From: Fidelibacterota bacterium
GTDB taxonomy: Bacteria > Marinisomatota > Marinisomatia > Marinisomatales > S15-B10
Length of the DNA stretch: 64,000 bases
NCBI GenBank assembly: GCA_002715465.1
Contig: PAYY01000005.1
Coordinates: 5,361 to 69,360 of the forward strand
Reading direction: 5' to 3'
Both the position numbers and the translations under genes were made by a program. Below are positions 1-8,199 of this stretch, piece after piece (the stretch's first letter is position 1; every line of letters begins with the position of its first letter). The notes beneath the pieces were generated by a model, which worked only from the letters and a program-made list of their open reading frames with translations, made no database searches and was not told where the DNA came from.

Positions 1-194
1 AAACGACCATCCATAACTGGCATTCCCCAGGTGTAAGACGCAGATACCATAACCATTAAAAGTGATAAAGCTGTTTTATTTACAGTTCCCTGGATAGTCA
101 TGGATTCACTATTTATATCCGCTCCAAGGTTTGTAAAGGTCGAAGCTGTAAGTGCTGGATTTCCTGATCGAAGAGACAAATGTCGATTTATCAT
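1..194 (-). CDS. Bax inhibitor-1/YccA-like membrane protein (N-terminal part only)
   Basis: Left-edge partial gene: only the first 64 codons are present and the rest lies beyond base 1. It reads from ATG at 194, preceded by AAAGGA at a normal spacing. The N-terminus has an LRSGNPALTASTF segment, then MTIQGTVNKTALSLLMVMVS entering a membrane helix, then YTWGMPV. This is the typical opening of the bacterial Bax1-I/YccA-like family (short polar leader, conserved GTVNK.A motif, then the first transmembrane segment). The family consists of seven-helix inner-membrane proteins of poorly defined function. The gene sits 18 bases downstream of the stop of the glycosidase gene, in the same direction. 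Confidence 0.75.
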   Translation of the reverse strand, partial: MINRHLSLRSGNPALTASTFTNLGADINSESMTIQGTVNKTALSLLMVMVSASYTWGMPVMDGR

Positions 195-212
195 TGTAGT
201 TCCTTTAATATA

Positions 213-1322
213 TTATTTCGTTTTACCAGTTAGATTGCGAATTAAATTGATTTCAGAGGAATCAAATGGAGAACCATCTTTTCTAAAAATATCATGAAAC
301 CAAAGATCTGGTTCGGAAGAATAAACTGAATCCCACATAAAAATAGTATTTGTTTTTCCACTGACCAAACCCCAATTAATAGCTCCAATATTCTCGTTTT
401 TAAATATTGGCAAATGACTATGGAAAGTATTATTTCTAGTCCTTGCCATGTATTCGGTACAAATCATTGGTCTCCCAAATTCTTTAAACTCAGATATTTT
501 TACCTTCAACTTTTCTGGATCATTATAATGATGGAAAGTAATAATATCAGAATTTTCTGCTTGAAATTTATTAAAATTTCTAAATTCATCTTTCCAATTC
601 CATAGACCAATAGTAATAGGTTGTTTGATATCTACTTCCCTAGCCCATTGAACAATATTTTTTAAAAGTGGAAGTGAACGTTCAAGAATTTCAAAATTCC
701 CTGGTTCATTATAAAGATCCCACATAATTACTCTTTTATCTTCTCTAAAATGATTTAAAATATCCTTGGTATAAGCTTTTAAGACAGGAAATAAGGATTT
801 ATCATCTACCAAAGAACCCCCGGGACATTGTGCCCAACCTGAATTGTGAACGCCAGGTTTTGGCTCTGGCTGTTTACCTAAATCCGGATTGTCATTCCAG
901 CAATCATCAAAGAGCACAAACATTACGCGAATACCATTTTTTTCACATATATCTAAAAATGCTTCCATCCTTTTTTTCATTTCTTTAGGATTTCTAGCCC
1001 ATACTAAATAGTGCAAATATACTCTCATTGTGTTAAAGCCAATATTAGAAGCATATCCTAACTCTCGATCAATAGTTTGAGGATCAAAAGAAGATTCCTG
1101 CCAAAATTCAATTTGATTAATAGCGGTACTTGGTGTGAAGTTTGCACCAATAATCCACTCTTGATTCTCGTACCATGATTTCGCCTTTTCAACAGACCAA
1201 ACGGGATTGATATCAGATGTACGACCTAATTTTTCAGAATTATTATTACACCCTTGAATTACAATATATATGCTTAAGGTAAGACATATGGGTATAAATC
1301 TTTTTTGATTTGGCTTATTCAA
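213..1322 (-). CDS. Lipoprotein glycoside hydrolase, GH5-like (clan GH-A)
   Basis: Predicted secreted lipoprotein of 369 aa. A basic N-terminus and hydrophobic stretch end in the lipobox IQGC (Cys25). The rest reads as a TIM-barrel glycosidase of clan GH-A. WDLYNEPGN (Glu206) fits the acid/base strand-4 motif, CTEYMAR (Glu290) fits the nucleophile strand-7 motif, and FNTMRVYLHY fits an early barrel strand. This suggests endo-acting hydrolysis of a plant- or alga-type polysaccharide at the cell surface, but the substrate cannot be read from sequence. The start is TTG (1322-1320); no ATG is available before the signal peptide and the ribosome site is weak. The gene is 18 bases upstream of the Bax1-like gene. 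A catalytically related GH family other than GH5 is possible. Confidence 0.75.
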   Translation of the reverse strand: MNKPNQKRFIPICLTLSIYIVIQGCNNNSEKLGRTSDINPVWSVEKAKSWYENQEWIIGANFTPSTAINQIEFWQESSFDPQTIDRELGYASNIGFNTMRVYLHYLVWARNPKEMKKRMEAFLDICEKNGIRVMFVLFDDCWNDNPDLGKQPEPKPGVHNSGWAQCPGGSLVDDKSLFPVLKAYTKDILNHFREDKRVIMWDLYNEPGNFEILERSLPLLKNIVQWAREVDIKQPITIGLWNWKDEFRNFNKFQAENSDIITFHHYNDPEKLKVKISEFKEFGRPMICTEYMARTRNNTFHSHLPIFKNENIGAINWGLVSGKTNTIFMWDSVYSSEPDLWFHDIFRKDGSPFDSSEINLIRNLTGKTK

Positions 1323-1705
1323 CTTTTTCTTCAGATATTTATGATTATTACACTTATAAATTACGATTAATAGTCATGAAAAACTTTATTTCAATTCAAT
1401 AATAACACTTCTGTCATAGACTTGAAATAAGTTAAGTATGTAGAAAAGTGAGTGTATTACTTGATGAGTTATGTAAATAGAGCGTTTTCCATCATGATCC
1501 TGTGGCTTTTTATCAGTAAATCTAGATATCCACCCCACCATCGGTATCCCTTTTGCACCCACCCCCTTATAAATACACCATGCTATAGTAAACTAACAAG
1601 TCAAACAGCATGGGCTCTTCTTTTATTGGTAGGCTATAAATCGAAAGAGTTGTTTAGTAGGAATTGAAGAGTTGATTTTTCTTCTATAGATTAAGTGAAC
1701 ACAAG
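1323..1705. other. Intergenic stretch, no recognisable gene
   Basis: This 383-base gap separates the glycosidase start from tRNA-Pro. Six-frame reading shows only short open frames without homology that I recognise. There is a patch visibly richer in G+C than its surroundings around 1530-1620, and a 7-bp inverted repeat CCATGCT (1579-1585)/AGCATGG (1608-1614) with a 22-base loop. It must contain the promoter of the glycosidase gene, but I could not place a convincing -35/-10 pair. Confidence 0.5.
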
Positions 1706-1779
1706 TCGGAGCGGGGAGATTTGAACTCCCGACCCCCGGCACCCCATGCCGGTGCGCTGCCGGACTGCGCCACGCTCCG
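1706..1779 (-). tRNA. tRNA-Pro (anticodon GGG)
   Basis: The complementary strand folds as a full cloverleaf. The acceptor is CGGAGCG/CGCTCCG with discriminator A, the D stem is GCGC/GCGC, the anticodon stem is CCGGC/GCCGG around loop ATGGGGT (anticodon GGG), and the T stem is GGGAG/CTCCC with loop TTCAAAT. It has the CGG...CCG ends typical of proline tRNAs. No CCA is encoded. Confidence 0.93.
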
Positions 1780-1842
1780 TATGATAACTTAATATACTAT
1801 TTGTTAATTAATGGAATGATAAAGAAAAAATATAATTGATTG

Positions 1843-2184
1843 TTATTCAAGAGTTTTTAAAAGCTGATAGAGATCGTTTTTTATCTGCTTTAATGTTTTT
1901 AAATATAAATCTGATTCTTTTGATGAACTTTTTGTATTATTCCCAGATTTAAGTTTATCTCTTGCACCCTCAATAGTATATTTTTCAGTATAAAGTAATT
2001 TTTTTATTGCAAGTACAATATCTATATCAGATTGTTTGTAAACTCTATTGCCAGCCTTATTCTTTTTTGGTCTTAGTTGAGTAAACTCAGTCTCCCAATA
2101 TCTCAAAACATACTGTTTTAGGTCAGTTATATCACTTACTTCACTTATTGAATAATATAATTTTTCAACTTTTTGTTCAAGCAT
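1843..2184 (-). CDS. MerR-family transcriptional regulator
   Basis: Protein of 113 aa. Residues 9-80 form a MerR winged-helix DNA-binding domain: YYSISEVSDIT, YVLRYWETEF, RPKKNKAGNRVYKQSDIDIV. A short C-terminal helix (roughly 85-113) would be the dimerisation coiled coil. There is no effector-binding domain and no cysteines, so it is a minimal family member. Such stand-alone regulators often sit beside housekeeping genes and their signal is unknown. The next gene upstream is the aminotransferase, 64 bases away in the same direction, so co-transcription is possible. Confidence 0.85.
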   Translation of the reverse strand: MLEQKVEKLYYSISEVSDITDLKQYVLRYWETEFTQLRPKKNKAGNRVYKQSDIDIVLAIKKLLYTEKYTIEGARDKLKSGNNTKSSSKESDLYLKTLKQIKNDLYQLLKTLE

Positions 2185-2248
2185 TGTTTTCTTAAAGTAT
2201 TACTTGATATTAATGAAAAAGTTATTAGAGTACAAGAATTTAATATCT

Positions 2249-3457
2249 TTAGTTAATAAATCGGTTTATTCTTTTAAATACTTCCTTTAATGTATTTATT
2301 TCAGGTATAAACACTATTCTAAAGTGCCCAGCACCAAAATTTTTACTAAAGCCAGATCCATGTACTACAAGAACATGTTCCTTTTTAAGTAAGTCGAGAA
2401 CAAACTTTTTATCATGATTTGAATATTTATCATCTAATATTTTAGGAAACATATAAAATGACCCTTTAGGTTTTTCTGTTTGTAAACCTGGGATTTTATT
2501 TATTTCATTTAATGCATAATCTCTATGCTTTAACAATTTTAATAAATATTCTTGCATCCAACCTTTATCTTGAGTTAATCCAGCTAAATACCCATATTGG
2601 GCTGGTGTTGGTGCACATAGTCGACTTCTTAATAGTTGCTCAACTCCCTTACGTATTTCAATCAATCTATTTTCTGGGTCATGTATGGCCATATATCCAA
2701 CTCTCCACCCTGGTGCATAATATCCTTTTGAAACTCCATTCAGAGTAATAACTGGAGTTTCACTTGATATTGATGCTGTTGAAATATGATTATTCTCAAA
2801 ATTGTATAAATCATAAATCTCATCGGATATAATTGAACAATTTGGATAAGTATTAACCATTTTAAGAATTGATTCTAATTCTTCTTTATTAACAATTCCG
2901 CCAGTGGGATTATTTGGATTTACTAAAATGAGTAATTTTACTTTGTTGTTTAGCTTTGTTTTTAAGTCATTTAAATCAATTCTCCACCCATCTGTAGAGT
3001 TAAGTCTGTATTCTTTAACAATTCCATCAAAAATTGGTGGATAAGCGATATATGGTGGATAATATGGACCAGGAATAAGTACTTCATCACCAGGTTCAAG
3101 AAAGGTTGCAAAAATTATTTGTAGTGCTTCAGTAACGCCAGTTGTCACATAAACATCATTTGCGGAACAGTTCCAGCCACCATTATTCTTTCCCTTTTCA
3201 TCGTATGCTATTGCTTCTCTAAGTTCTGGAATTCCATAGGATGGTGAATAACCATTAATTTGAGATTGTAAAGCCTTCTTATAAGCTTCAATCATATGTA
3301 ATGGCGTTGAGAATCCTTTATGAGACAAAGGATCGCCTATATTTAAATTTAAAATTTTGTGACCTTGCTGCTCCAGTTTTTGAGCAGGTACTACAACATC
3401 ACGTATAGCATATTGGATACCAGCCGTTCGATGACTTAAAGGTATCTTTTTTTCCAT
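2249..3457 (-). CDS. Class I/II aminotransferase, alanine-aminotransferase type
   Basis: PLP-dependent fold-type I aminotransferase of 402 aa, a full-length family member. Visible motifs are NLNIGDPL near the N-terminus, NGYSPSYGIPELREAI (substrate loop), VNPNNPTGG (Asn/Pro loop), SDEIYDLY (Asp and Tyr contacting the pyridine ring) and LNGVSKGYYAPGWRVGY with the Schiff-base Lys244. A C-terminal GHFRIVF carries the carboxylate-binding Arg. It resembles the archaeal-type/AlaA alanine-pyruvate group, but substrate choice among alanine, aspartate and aromatic amino acids cannot be settled by eye. It acts in the cytoplasm. It lies 27 bases after pnp in the same direction. Confidence 0.85.
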   Translation of the reverse strand: MEKKIPLSHRTAGIQYAIRDVVVPAQKLEQQGHKILNLNIGDPLSHKGFSTPLHMIEAYKKALQSQINGYSPSYGIPELREAIAYDEKGKNNGGWNCSANDVYVTTGVTEALQIIFATFLEPGDEVLIPGPYYPPYIAYPPIFDGIVKEYRLNSTDGWRIDLNDLKTKLNNKVKLLILVNPNNPTGGIVNKEELESILKMVNTYPNCSIISDEIYDLYNFENNHISTASISSETPVITLNGVSKGYYAPGWRVGYMAIHDPENRLIEIRKGVEQLLRSRLCAPTPAQYGYLAGLTQDKGWMQEYLLKLLKHRDYALNEINKIPGLQTEKPKGSFYMFPKILDDKYSNHDKKFVLDLLKKEHVLVVHGSGFSKNFGAGHFRIVFIPEINTLKEVFKRINRFIN

Positions 3458-3484
3458 TATTATTAATTAAAGGTTGTTAAAACT

Positions 3485-5689
3485 TTAATCTTCTCTTTTT
3501 TTAAAGAATTTTTTTTGATGTCGACCTCCTGATCGTCTGCCTCCAGAACCACTATGGCCTTTTGGCCCAAACTTTTTATCGTTCCTTTTAGGTTCGACCC
3601 ATCCTTCGGGTGGATCTTTAAGAGCTCTTAAACTGACATCAATTCTGTTCATATCGTCTACTTTTATTATTTTTACTTTTATTTTATCTCCAACATTAAC
3701 TACATCTTCAACCTTTTCTGTCCTAGAATAGGCTAACTCACTGATATGACATAGACATTCTCTTCCTGGAGAAAATTCAACAAAAGCACCAAAATTCATA
3801 ATTCTTTTTACTTCACCTTCAAAGATCATTCCAGGTTCTGGTTCTCTAACGATTGATTCAATTATACTTTTTGCTTTTTGATTATTTGATGCATTTAAGG
3901 AAGAAATTACTACAATTCCGTCATCATCTATTTCTACATCACATTCACAATCAGTTTGGATAGAACGAATCATTTTTCCTCCAGGACCTATAATACCCCC
4001 AATTTTATCTGGATCTATTTGAAGGTGGTCAATTTTCGGTGCAAAAGTAGACAAATTAGAATTGTGCTGATTTATTTCTGATTCCATTAGATCAAGAATT
4101 GACTGACGACCTTTGTAGGCCTTTTCAAAAACTTGTTTAATTAAATCTATTGTTAGACCATCAATTTTTAAATCGACTTGAATTGAAGTTATACCTTCTC
4201 TAGTCCCAGCAACCTTGAAGTCCATATCTCCAAAGTGGTCTTCTTCACCAAGTATATCGGTCATTAATACATATTTGTCATTGTTTTTTACTAGACCTAC
4301 ACTTATACCCGCAACATGTGATTTTATAGGAACGCCAGCATTCATTAGTGCTAGTGAACCTGAGCAAATTGTGGCCATAGAAGAGGAGCCATTAGATTCT
4401 AATATATCAGATACAACGCGGACTGTATAGGGAAATTTCTCATATTCAGGCATAACATATCTAAGAGCTCTTTCGGCTAAATTTCCATGGCCAACCTCCC
4501 TCCTGCTTACTCCTAAAAACCTTCGAACTTCGCCGACACTAAATGGTGGAAAATTATAATGCAGCATATAGTGCTTTTTGAATTTTCCATCAAGGTCATC
4601 TACAAATTGTTCGTCAGCCTTAGTCCCCAAAGTTACTGTTGCTAAACTTTGAGTTTCACCTCTTGTGAATAATGCGCTCCCATGAGCTCTTGGTAAAATA
4701 TTTTGTGACATAGAAATTGGGCGAATCTCATCCATTTTTCTTTCATCTGATCTTTTCCCTTCATCCAAAATTAGACGTCGAATTTCTTTTTTTACAGATT
4801 CATCAATAATTGAATGAACTATATTAGAATTATCTGGATAATCTTCTTCAAATGATTCAACAATTTCTGATTTAAATGCATCAATTTTACTTCGCCTATC
4901 ATTTTTATCTGAATTTGCTATTAGTTTTGGAATTTCTGCTTCTATCTTTTTAGAAGCTATTTTTACAAGACTTTCATCATGAATTTGTTTTGAAATTTCA
5001 CGTTTTGTTTTTCCAATTCCTTCCACAAATTCCAATTGAAATTTTATTAAATCTTTAATTACTTCATGACCATATTGAACAGCTGTTAAAATATCTTCTT
5101 CAGATATTTCTTTTGCTTCTGCTTCCATCATAACAATCGCATCTTCAGTGCCTGTCATTACTAAATCAAGGAGACTGTTATTAATTTCATCAAACGTTGG
5201 ATTAATTACTGGCTTTCCATCTATGAGTCCAATTCTAATAGATGCTACAGGACCATTCCATGGTATATCTGAAAGTAAAATAGCAACTGAAGATCCAATA
5301 GTTCCTAAAATATCTGCAGGATTTTCTTGATCAGAAGACAGTAGATTTATTATTACTTGAGTTTCACATTGAAACTCTTTTGGAAATAAAGGCCTAATAG
5401 GTCTATCAGTTAGACGAGCTGAGAGTATTTCCTTTTCTCCAGGACGTCCTTCTCTTTTAAAATACCCTCCAGGGATTTTTCCACCAGCATAAAATCGCTC
5501 TCTGTACTCTACCGATAAAGGGAAAAAATTAATACCTTTTTTTTGCTCCTTTTCTGCATTAACTGTACAAAGGACTACAGTTTCTCCATAAGTTACTGTT
5601 ACAGATCCAGATGATTGCTTAGCCATAAGACCTGTTTCTAGCGTTAGTGTTTTTCCTGCAATTTCTATTGATTTTTTTCTAGGTTCCAT
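3485..5689 (-). CDS. pnp: Polynucleotide phosphorylase
   Basis: Phosphorolytic 3'-5' exoribonuclease/polymerase of 734 aa, the usual length. The order is: RNase PH-like domain 1 (about 1-215, with SVTVTYGETVVLCTV and FFPLSVEYRERFYAGGKIPGGYFKREGRP), an all-helical linker (about 230-320), RNase PH-like domain 2 (about 325-550, HGSALFTRGETQSLATVTLG and the active-site stretch LMTDILGEEDHFGDMDFKVAGT), a KH domain (about 555-615, IGGIIGPGGKMIRSI) and an S1 domain (about 622-690). A Lys/Arg/Gly-rich tail follows. It is the last gene of the rimP-to-pnp cluster, directly downstream of rpsO as in many bacteria. It trims mRNA in the cytoplasm. Confidence 0.97.
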   Translation of the reverse strand: MEPRKKSIEIAGKTLTLETGLMAKQSSGSVTVTYGETVVLCTVNAEKEQKKGINFFPLSVEYRERFYAGGKIPGGYFKREGRPGEKEILSARLTDRPIRPLFPKEFQCETQVIINLLSSDQENPADILGTIGSSVAILLSDIPWNGPVASIRIGLIDGKPVINPTFDEINNSLLDLVMTGTEDAIVMMEAEAKEISEEDILTAVQYGHEVIKDLIKFQLEFVEGIGKTKREISKQIHDESLVKIASKKIEAEIPKLIANSDKNDRRSKIDAFKSEIVESFEEDYPDNSNIVHSIIDESVKKEIRRLILDEGKRSDERKMDEIRPISMSQNILPRAHGSALFTRGETQSLATVTLGTKADEQFVDDLDGKFKKHYMLHYNFPPFSVGEVRRFLGVSRREVGHGNLAERALRYVMPEYEKFPYTVRVVSDILESNGSSSMATICSGSLALMNAGVPIKSHVAGISVGLVKNNDKYVLMTDILGEEDHFGDMDFKVAGTREGITSIQVDLKIDGLTIDLIKQVFEKAYKGRQSILDLMESEINQHNSNLSTFAPKIDHLQIDPDKIGGIIGPGGKMIRSIQTDCECDVEIDDDGIVVISSLNASNNQKAKSIIESIVREPEPGMIFEGEVKRIMNFGAFVEFSPGRECLCHISELAYSRTEKVEDVVNVGDKIKVKIIKVDDMNRIDVSLRALKDPPEGWVEPKRNDKKFGPKGHSGSGGRRSGGRHQKKFFKKRED

Positions 5690-5725
5690 TTTATTATTCT
5701 TTCTAAAATTTATTATTAGTCTATA

Positions 5726-5995
5726 CTACCTTCTTATTCCTAGCTTATTGATTAATTCCTTATAAGCATTGTGATCTCTTTTCATAAGGTACTTAAGAAG
5801 CCTTCTTCTTTTGCTTACCATTATTATTAGACCTCTTCTAGAGTGATTATCTTTTTTGTGATTTTTAAAATGAGCATCTAGTGAATTAATTCTCTCCGTT
5901 AAGATAGCTATTTGAACATCTGCAGATCCTACATCTTTCTCATTTTCACCAAATTCTTTTGCTATTTCAGCAATTCTACTAGCTCCTATTGTCAT
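5726..5995 (-). CDS. rpsO: 30S ribosomal protein S15
   Basis: 89 aa, standard for S15. The diagnostic stretch is [20 protein letters not shown], then [23 protein letters not shown] and a C-terminal [12 protein letters not shown]. It binds 16S rRNA in the central domain of the small subunit. The start ATG at 5995 has a strong AGGAGA site. The gene is 36 bases upstream of pnp and 9 bases downstream of ribF, matching the conserved rpsO-pnp pair. Confidence 0.97.
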   Translation of the reverse strand: MTIGASRIAEIAKEFGENEKDVGSADVQIAILTERINSLDAHFKNHKKDNHSRRGLIIMVSKRRRLLKYLMKRDHNAYKELINKLGIRR

Positions 5996-6004
5996 TTTCT
6001 CTCC

Positions 6005-6940
6005 TCATTTGTATGTATTAATCCTTTTTAGGCAATACATTTTATCTTTAATCAGTTGTTTCACCAAATCTTTAGAGGAATTAAAATTTTTTTCATCCCT
6101 AATTCTTTCTAAAAACTGTATTTGGAAATAATTATCAGAAACGATATCCAATTCCACATCAAAAAAATTCATCTCCATAGTAAAGTTCTTTTCTTTAAAC
6201 GTAGGTCTTGTACCTAAGTTAGCCATGCCATACAACCATTTTCCGTTTATTTTACCCCTAGTGAAATAAACACCAGAAAACGGTATTAATTGTGACTCAA
6301 ATCTAGGAATAAAATTTGCAGTTGGAAAGTTTAGATCGAGTCCCCTTCCTGATCCTGATACAACTGTTACTTCAAAACCATAAGCTCTACCGAGATCATA
6401 TGATGCTCGTTTTACTTCACCATTTTTTATTAATCGCCTAATACTACTACTACTATATATTTTTTCTTTATGACCAACCTTTGAAACCACTTCTATGAGA
6501 TACCCATATTTTGCTGATTCAGATTCAAGTAATTTGCGATCACCTTTTCTTTTAAAACCAAAATGATGATCATAACCTATTATAATTTTAGTAGGATGGA
6601 ATTTTTCTATTATTATAGATTTTAAAAATAACTTTGCTGGGGTTGTTGAAAATTTAAAGTTAAAAGGAATGACAAAAGTAGCATCAATTCCAAACTTTTC
6701 TAAGAGAGAGATTTTGTCATTAATATTCATTAAAATATCAAAATTTTTCTTTTTTGAAAGAATCATTTTTGGATGAGGCTCAAAGGTTACTACAACAGAG
6801 GGAATTTTCAATGCATTGGAATAGGCAACGACCTTTTTAATAACCTCCTGATGGCCTAGATGTAGCCCATCAAATGAGCCTATAGTTAATACGCTCCCAT
6901 TAATTTTTGGAATTTTATTTATATTTGTGAAGACATCCAT
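6005..6940 (-). CDS. ribF: Bifunctional riboflavin kinase/FAD synthetase
   Basis: 311 aa. The N-terminal FAD synthetase (nucleotidyltransferase) domain shows GSFDGLHLGHQEVI and later IIGYDHHFGFKRKGD, SSSSIRRLI. The C-terminal riboflavin kinase domain (about 185-305) shows SGSGRGLDLNFPTANF, GVYFTRG, GMANLGTRPTF and the Glu-containing MEMNFFDVELDIV. It converts riboflavin to FMN and FAD. The start overlaps the end of truB by 22 bases, so translation is probably coupled. Confidence 0.95.
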   Translation of the reverse strand: MDVFTNINKIPKINGSVLTIGSFDGLHLGHQEVIKKVVAYSNALKIPSVVVTFEPHPKMILSKKKNFDILMNINDKISLLEKFGIDATFVIPFNFKFSTTPAKLFLKSIIIEKFHPTKIIIGYDHHFGFKRKGDRKLLESESAKYGYLIEVVSKVGHKEKIYSSSSIRRLIKNGEVKRASYDLGRAYGFEVTVVSGSGRGLDLNFPTANFIPRFESQLIPFSGVYFTRGKINGKWLYGMANLGTRPTFKEKNFTMEMNFFDVELDIVSDNYFQIQFLERIRDEKNFNSSKDLVKQLIKDKMYCLKRINTYK

Positions 6941-7575
6941 GTTTTTTCAATAGCTGAGATGCTAATACAATCATCTAAAGTATAAGGTCCAGCTTTAATC
7001 CTATTTAATTTTGTTAGATGTCCAACAGTACCAAGTTTATTTGCAATATCTAATCCAAGTTGCCTTATATATGTACCTTTCGAACATGATACGGAAAAAT
7101 TGATTTTTTTAGAATTATAATCAATTAATTCAAGACTAGTTATGGTTATTTGGTTAGGTTTTCTTTTCACTGTTTTTTTCATTCGAGCTAATTTGTACAA
7201 TCTTATTCCATTTATTTTTTTTGCAGAATACATTGGTGGCAATTGATTCTGCAGTCCGATAAACTGTGAAAATATATTTTCTATCATACTTTTTTGTAAT
7301 TGAGGAATTTCCTTCTTTTCGATAATTTCTCCAGTTAAATCTAAAGTGTCAGTGCTAGATCCTAATTGTAATTCTGCAATATACTGTTTATTGCTATTAT
7401 TATAATAATCAAGACGGCGTGTAGACTTTCTTCCTATACCAATAATTAAAACTCCTTCAGCAAAAGGATCTAAAGTGCCACCGTGCCCAACCTTTTTTAT
7501 GCGGGTTATTTTTCTCACCTTTTTTACTACATCAAAGGAAGTTACTCCTATAGGTTTATTGATTGCTACAATCAC
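6919..7575 (-). CDS. truB: tRNA pseudouridine(55) synthase
   Basis: 218 aa, somewhat shorter than proteobacterial TruB because the C-terminal PUA extension is small or absent. The catalytic motif GHGGTLDPFAEGVLIIGIG contains the nucleophilic Asp. NKPIGVTSFDVVKKVR, YSAKKINGIRLYKLAR and CSKGTYIRQLGLDI are further family motifs. It makes pseudouridine 55 in the T loop of tRNAs. The start is GTG at 7575, directly abutting the rbfA stop codon, and the 3' end overlaps ribF. Confidence 0.95.
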   Translation of the reverse strand: MIVAINKPIGVTSFDVVKKVRKITRIKKVGHGGTLDPFAEGVLIIGIGRKSTRRLDYYNNSNKQYIAELQLGSSTDTLDLTGEIIEKKEIPQLQKSMIENIFSQFIGLQNQLPPMYSAKKINGIRLYKLARMKKTVKRKPNQITITSLELIDYNSKKINFSVSCSKGTYIRQLGLDIANKLGTVGHLTKLNRIKAGPYTLDDCISISAIEKTWMSSQI

Positions 7576-7935
7576 TTATTTTGGGTCCTTTTTCAACTTT
7601 TTAAATAATTTTTCTATCTTTTCTGCTTCAAATTCAGTATTATCATAAAAGAATCTTAATTCAGGAACAGATTTGGATGTTAAATATTTTCCAAGGAAAC
7701 CTCTTATATATTTTGATCGTTTATTAAAAAAATTAACAATGGAATCTTCACTTTTTAAACTATTGATTGAACTTATATAAATTTTTGCAATTTTTAGATC
7801 ATTAGTCATTTTAACTTCAGTAATTGTAATAAAACCTATAGAAGAGGTATTTATTTCTTTATAAAAAATTTCTCCTAATATTTTTTGGATTTCTACCCCA
7901 AATCTTTCGCTCCTAGAAAAAGGTTTAATAGTCAT
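7576..7935 (-). CDS. rbfA: Ribosome-binding factor A
   Basis: KH-like small-subunit maturation factor. It shows RSERFGVEIQKILGEIF at the start, FITITEVKMTNDLKIAKIYIS in the middle and SVPELRFFYDNTEFEAEKI towards the end, as in the family. I place the start at ATG 7935 (119 aa): AGG lies 6 bases upstream of it, while the longer GTG start at 7950 has no ribosome site. It lies between infB and truB, its usual place. A 250-base gap without a visible gene separates it from infB. Confidence 0.93.
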   Translation of the reverse strand: MTIKPFSRSERFGVEIQKILGEIFYKEINTSSIGFITITEVKMTNDLKIAKIYISSINSLKSEDSIVNFFNKRSKYIRGFLGKYLTSKSVPELRFFYDNTEFEAEKIEKLFKKLKKDPK

Positions 7936-8199
7936 AAAAGACCTAAACACTTAATTTTATATTTTATTGATAAAAAGTAAACCTTAGACATGGTAATCTC
8001 TAATAAGATCTGATATGTTTAATTATATAATAAAAAAAATTTTAATTGAAGAATAAGTTAAAAAGGATTGCAGGTAAAAATAAAATAAAGGTTAAAAATT
8101 AAAACTATTAAAGTGATAAAATTCTTGTTTGAGTTCTACAACCATAAACCTAGTTTGTTATTTCATTTTGAAAATAAGTTTTGCTAATTAACATAATTA

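Noticed and set aside
1452..1667. 71-codon plus-strand frame in the spacer before tRNA-Pro
   Set aside because: No ribosome site, no recognisable motif, Tyr/Ser/Leu-rich translation; likely chance.
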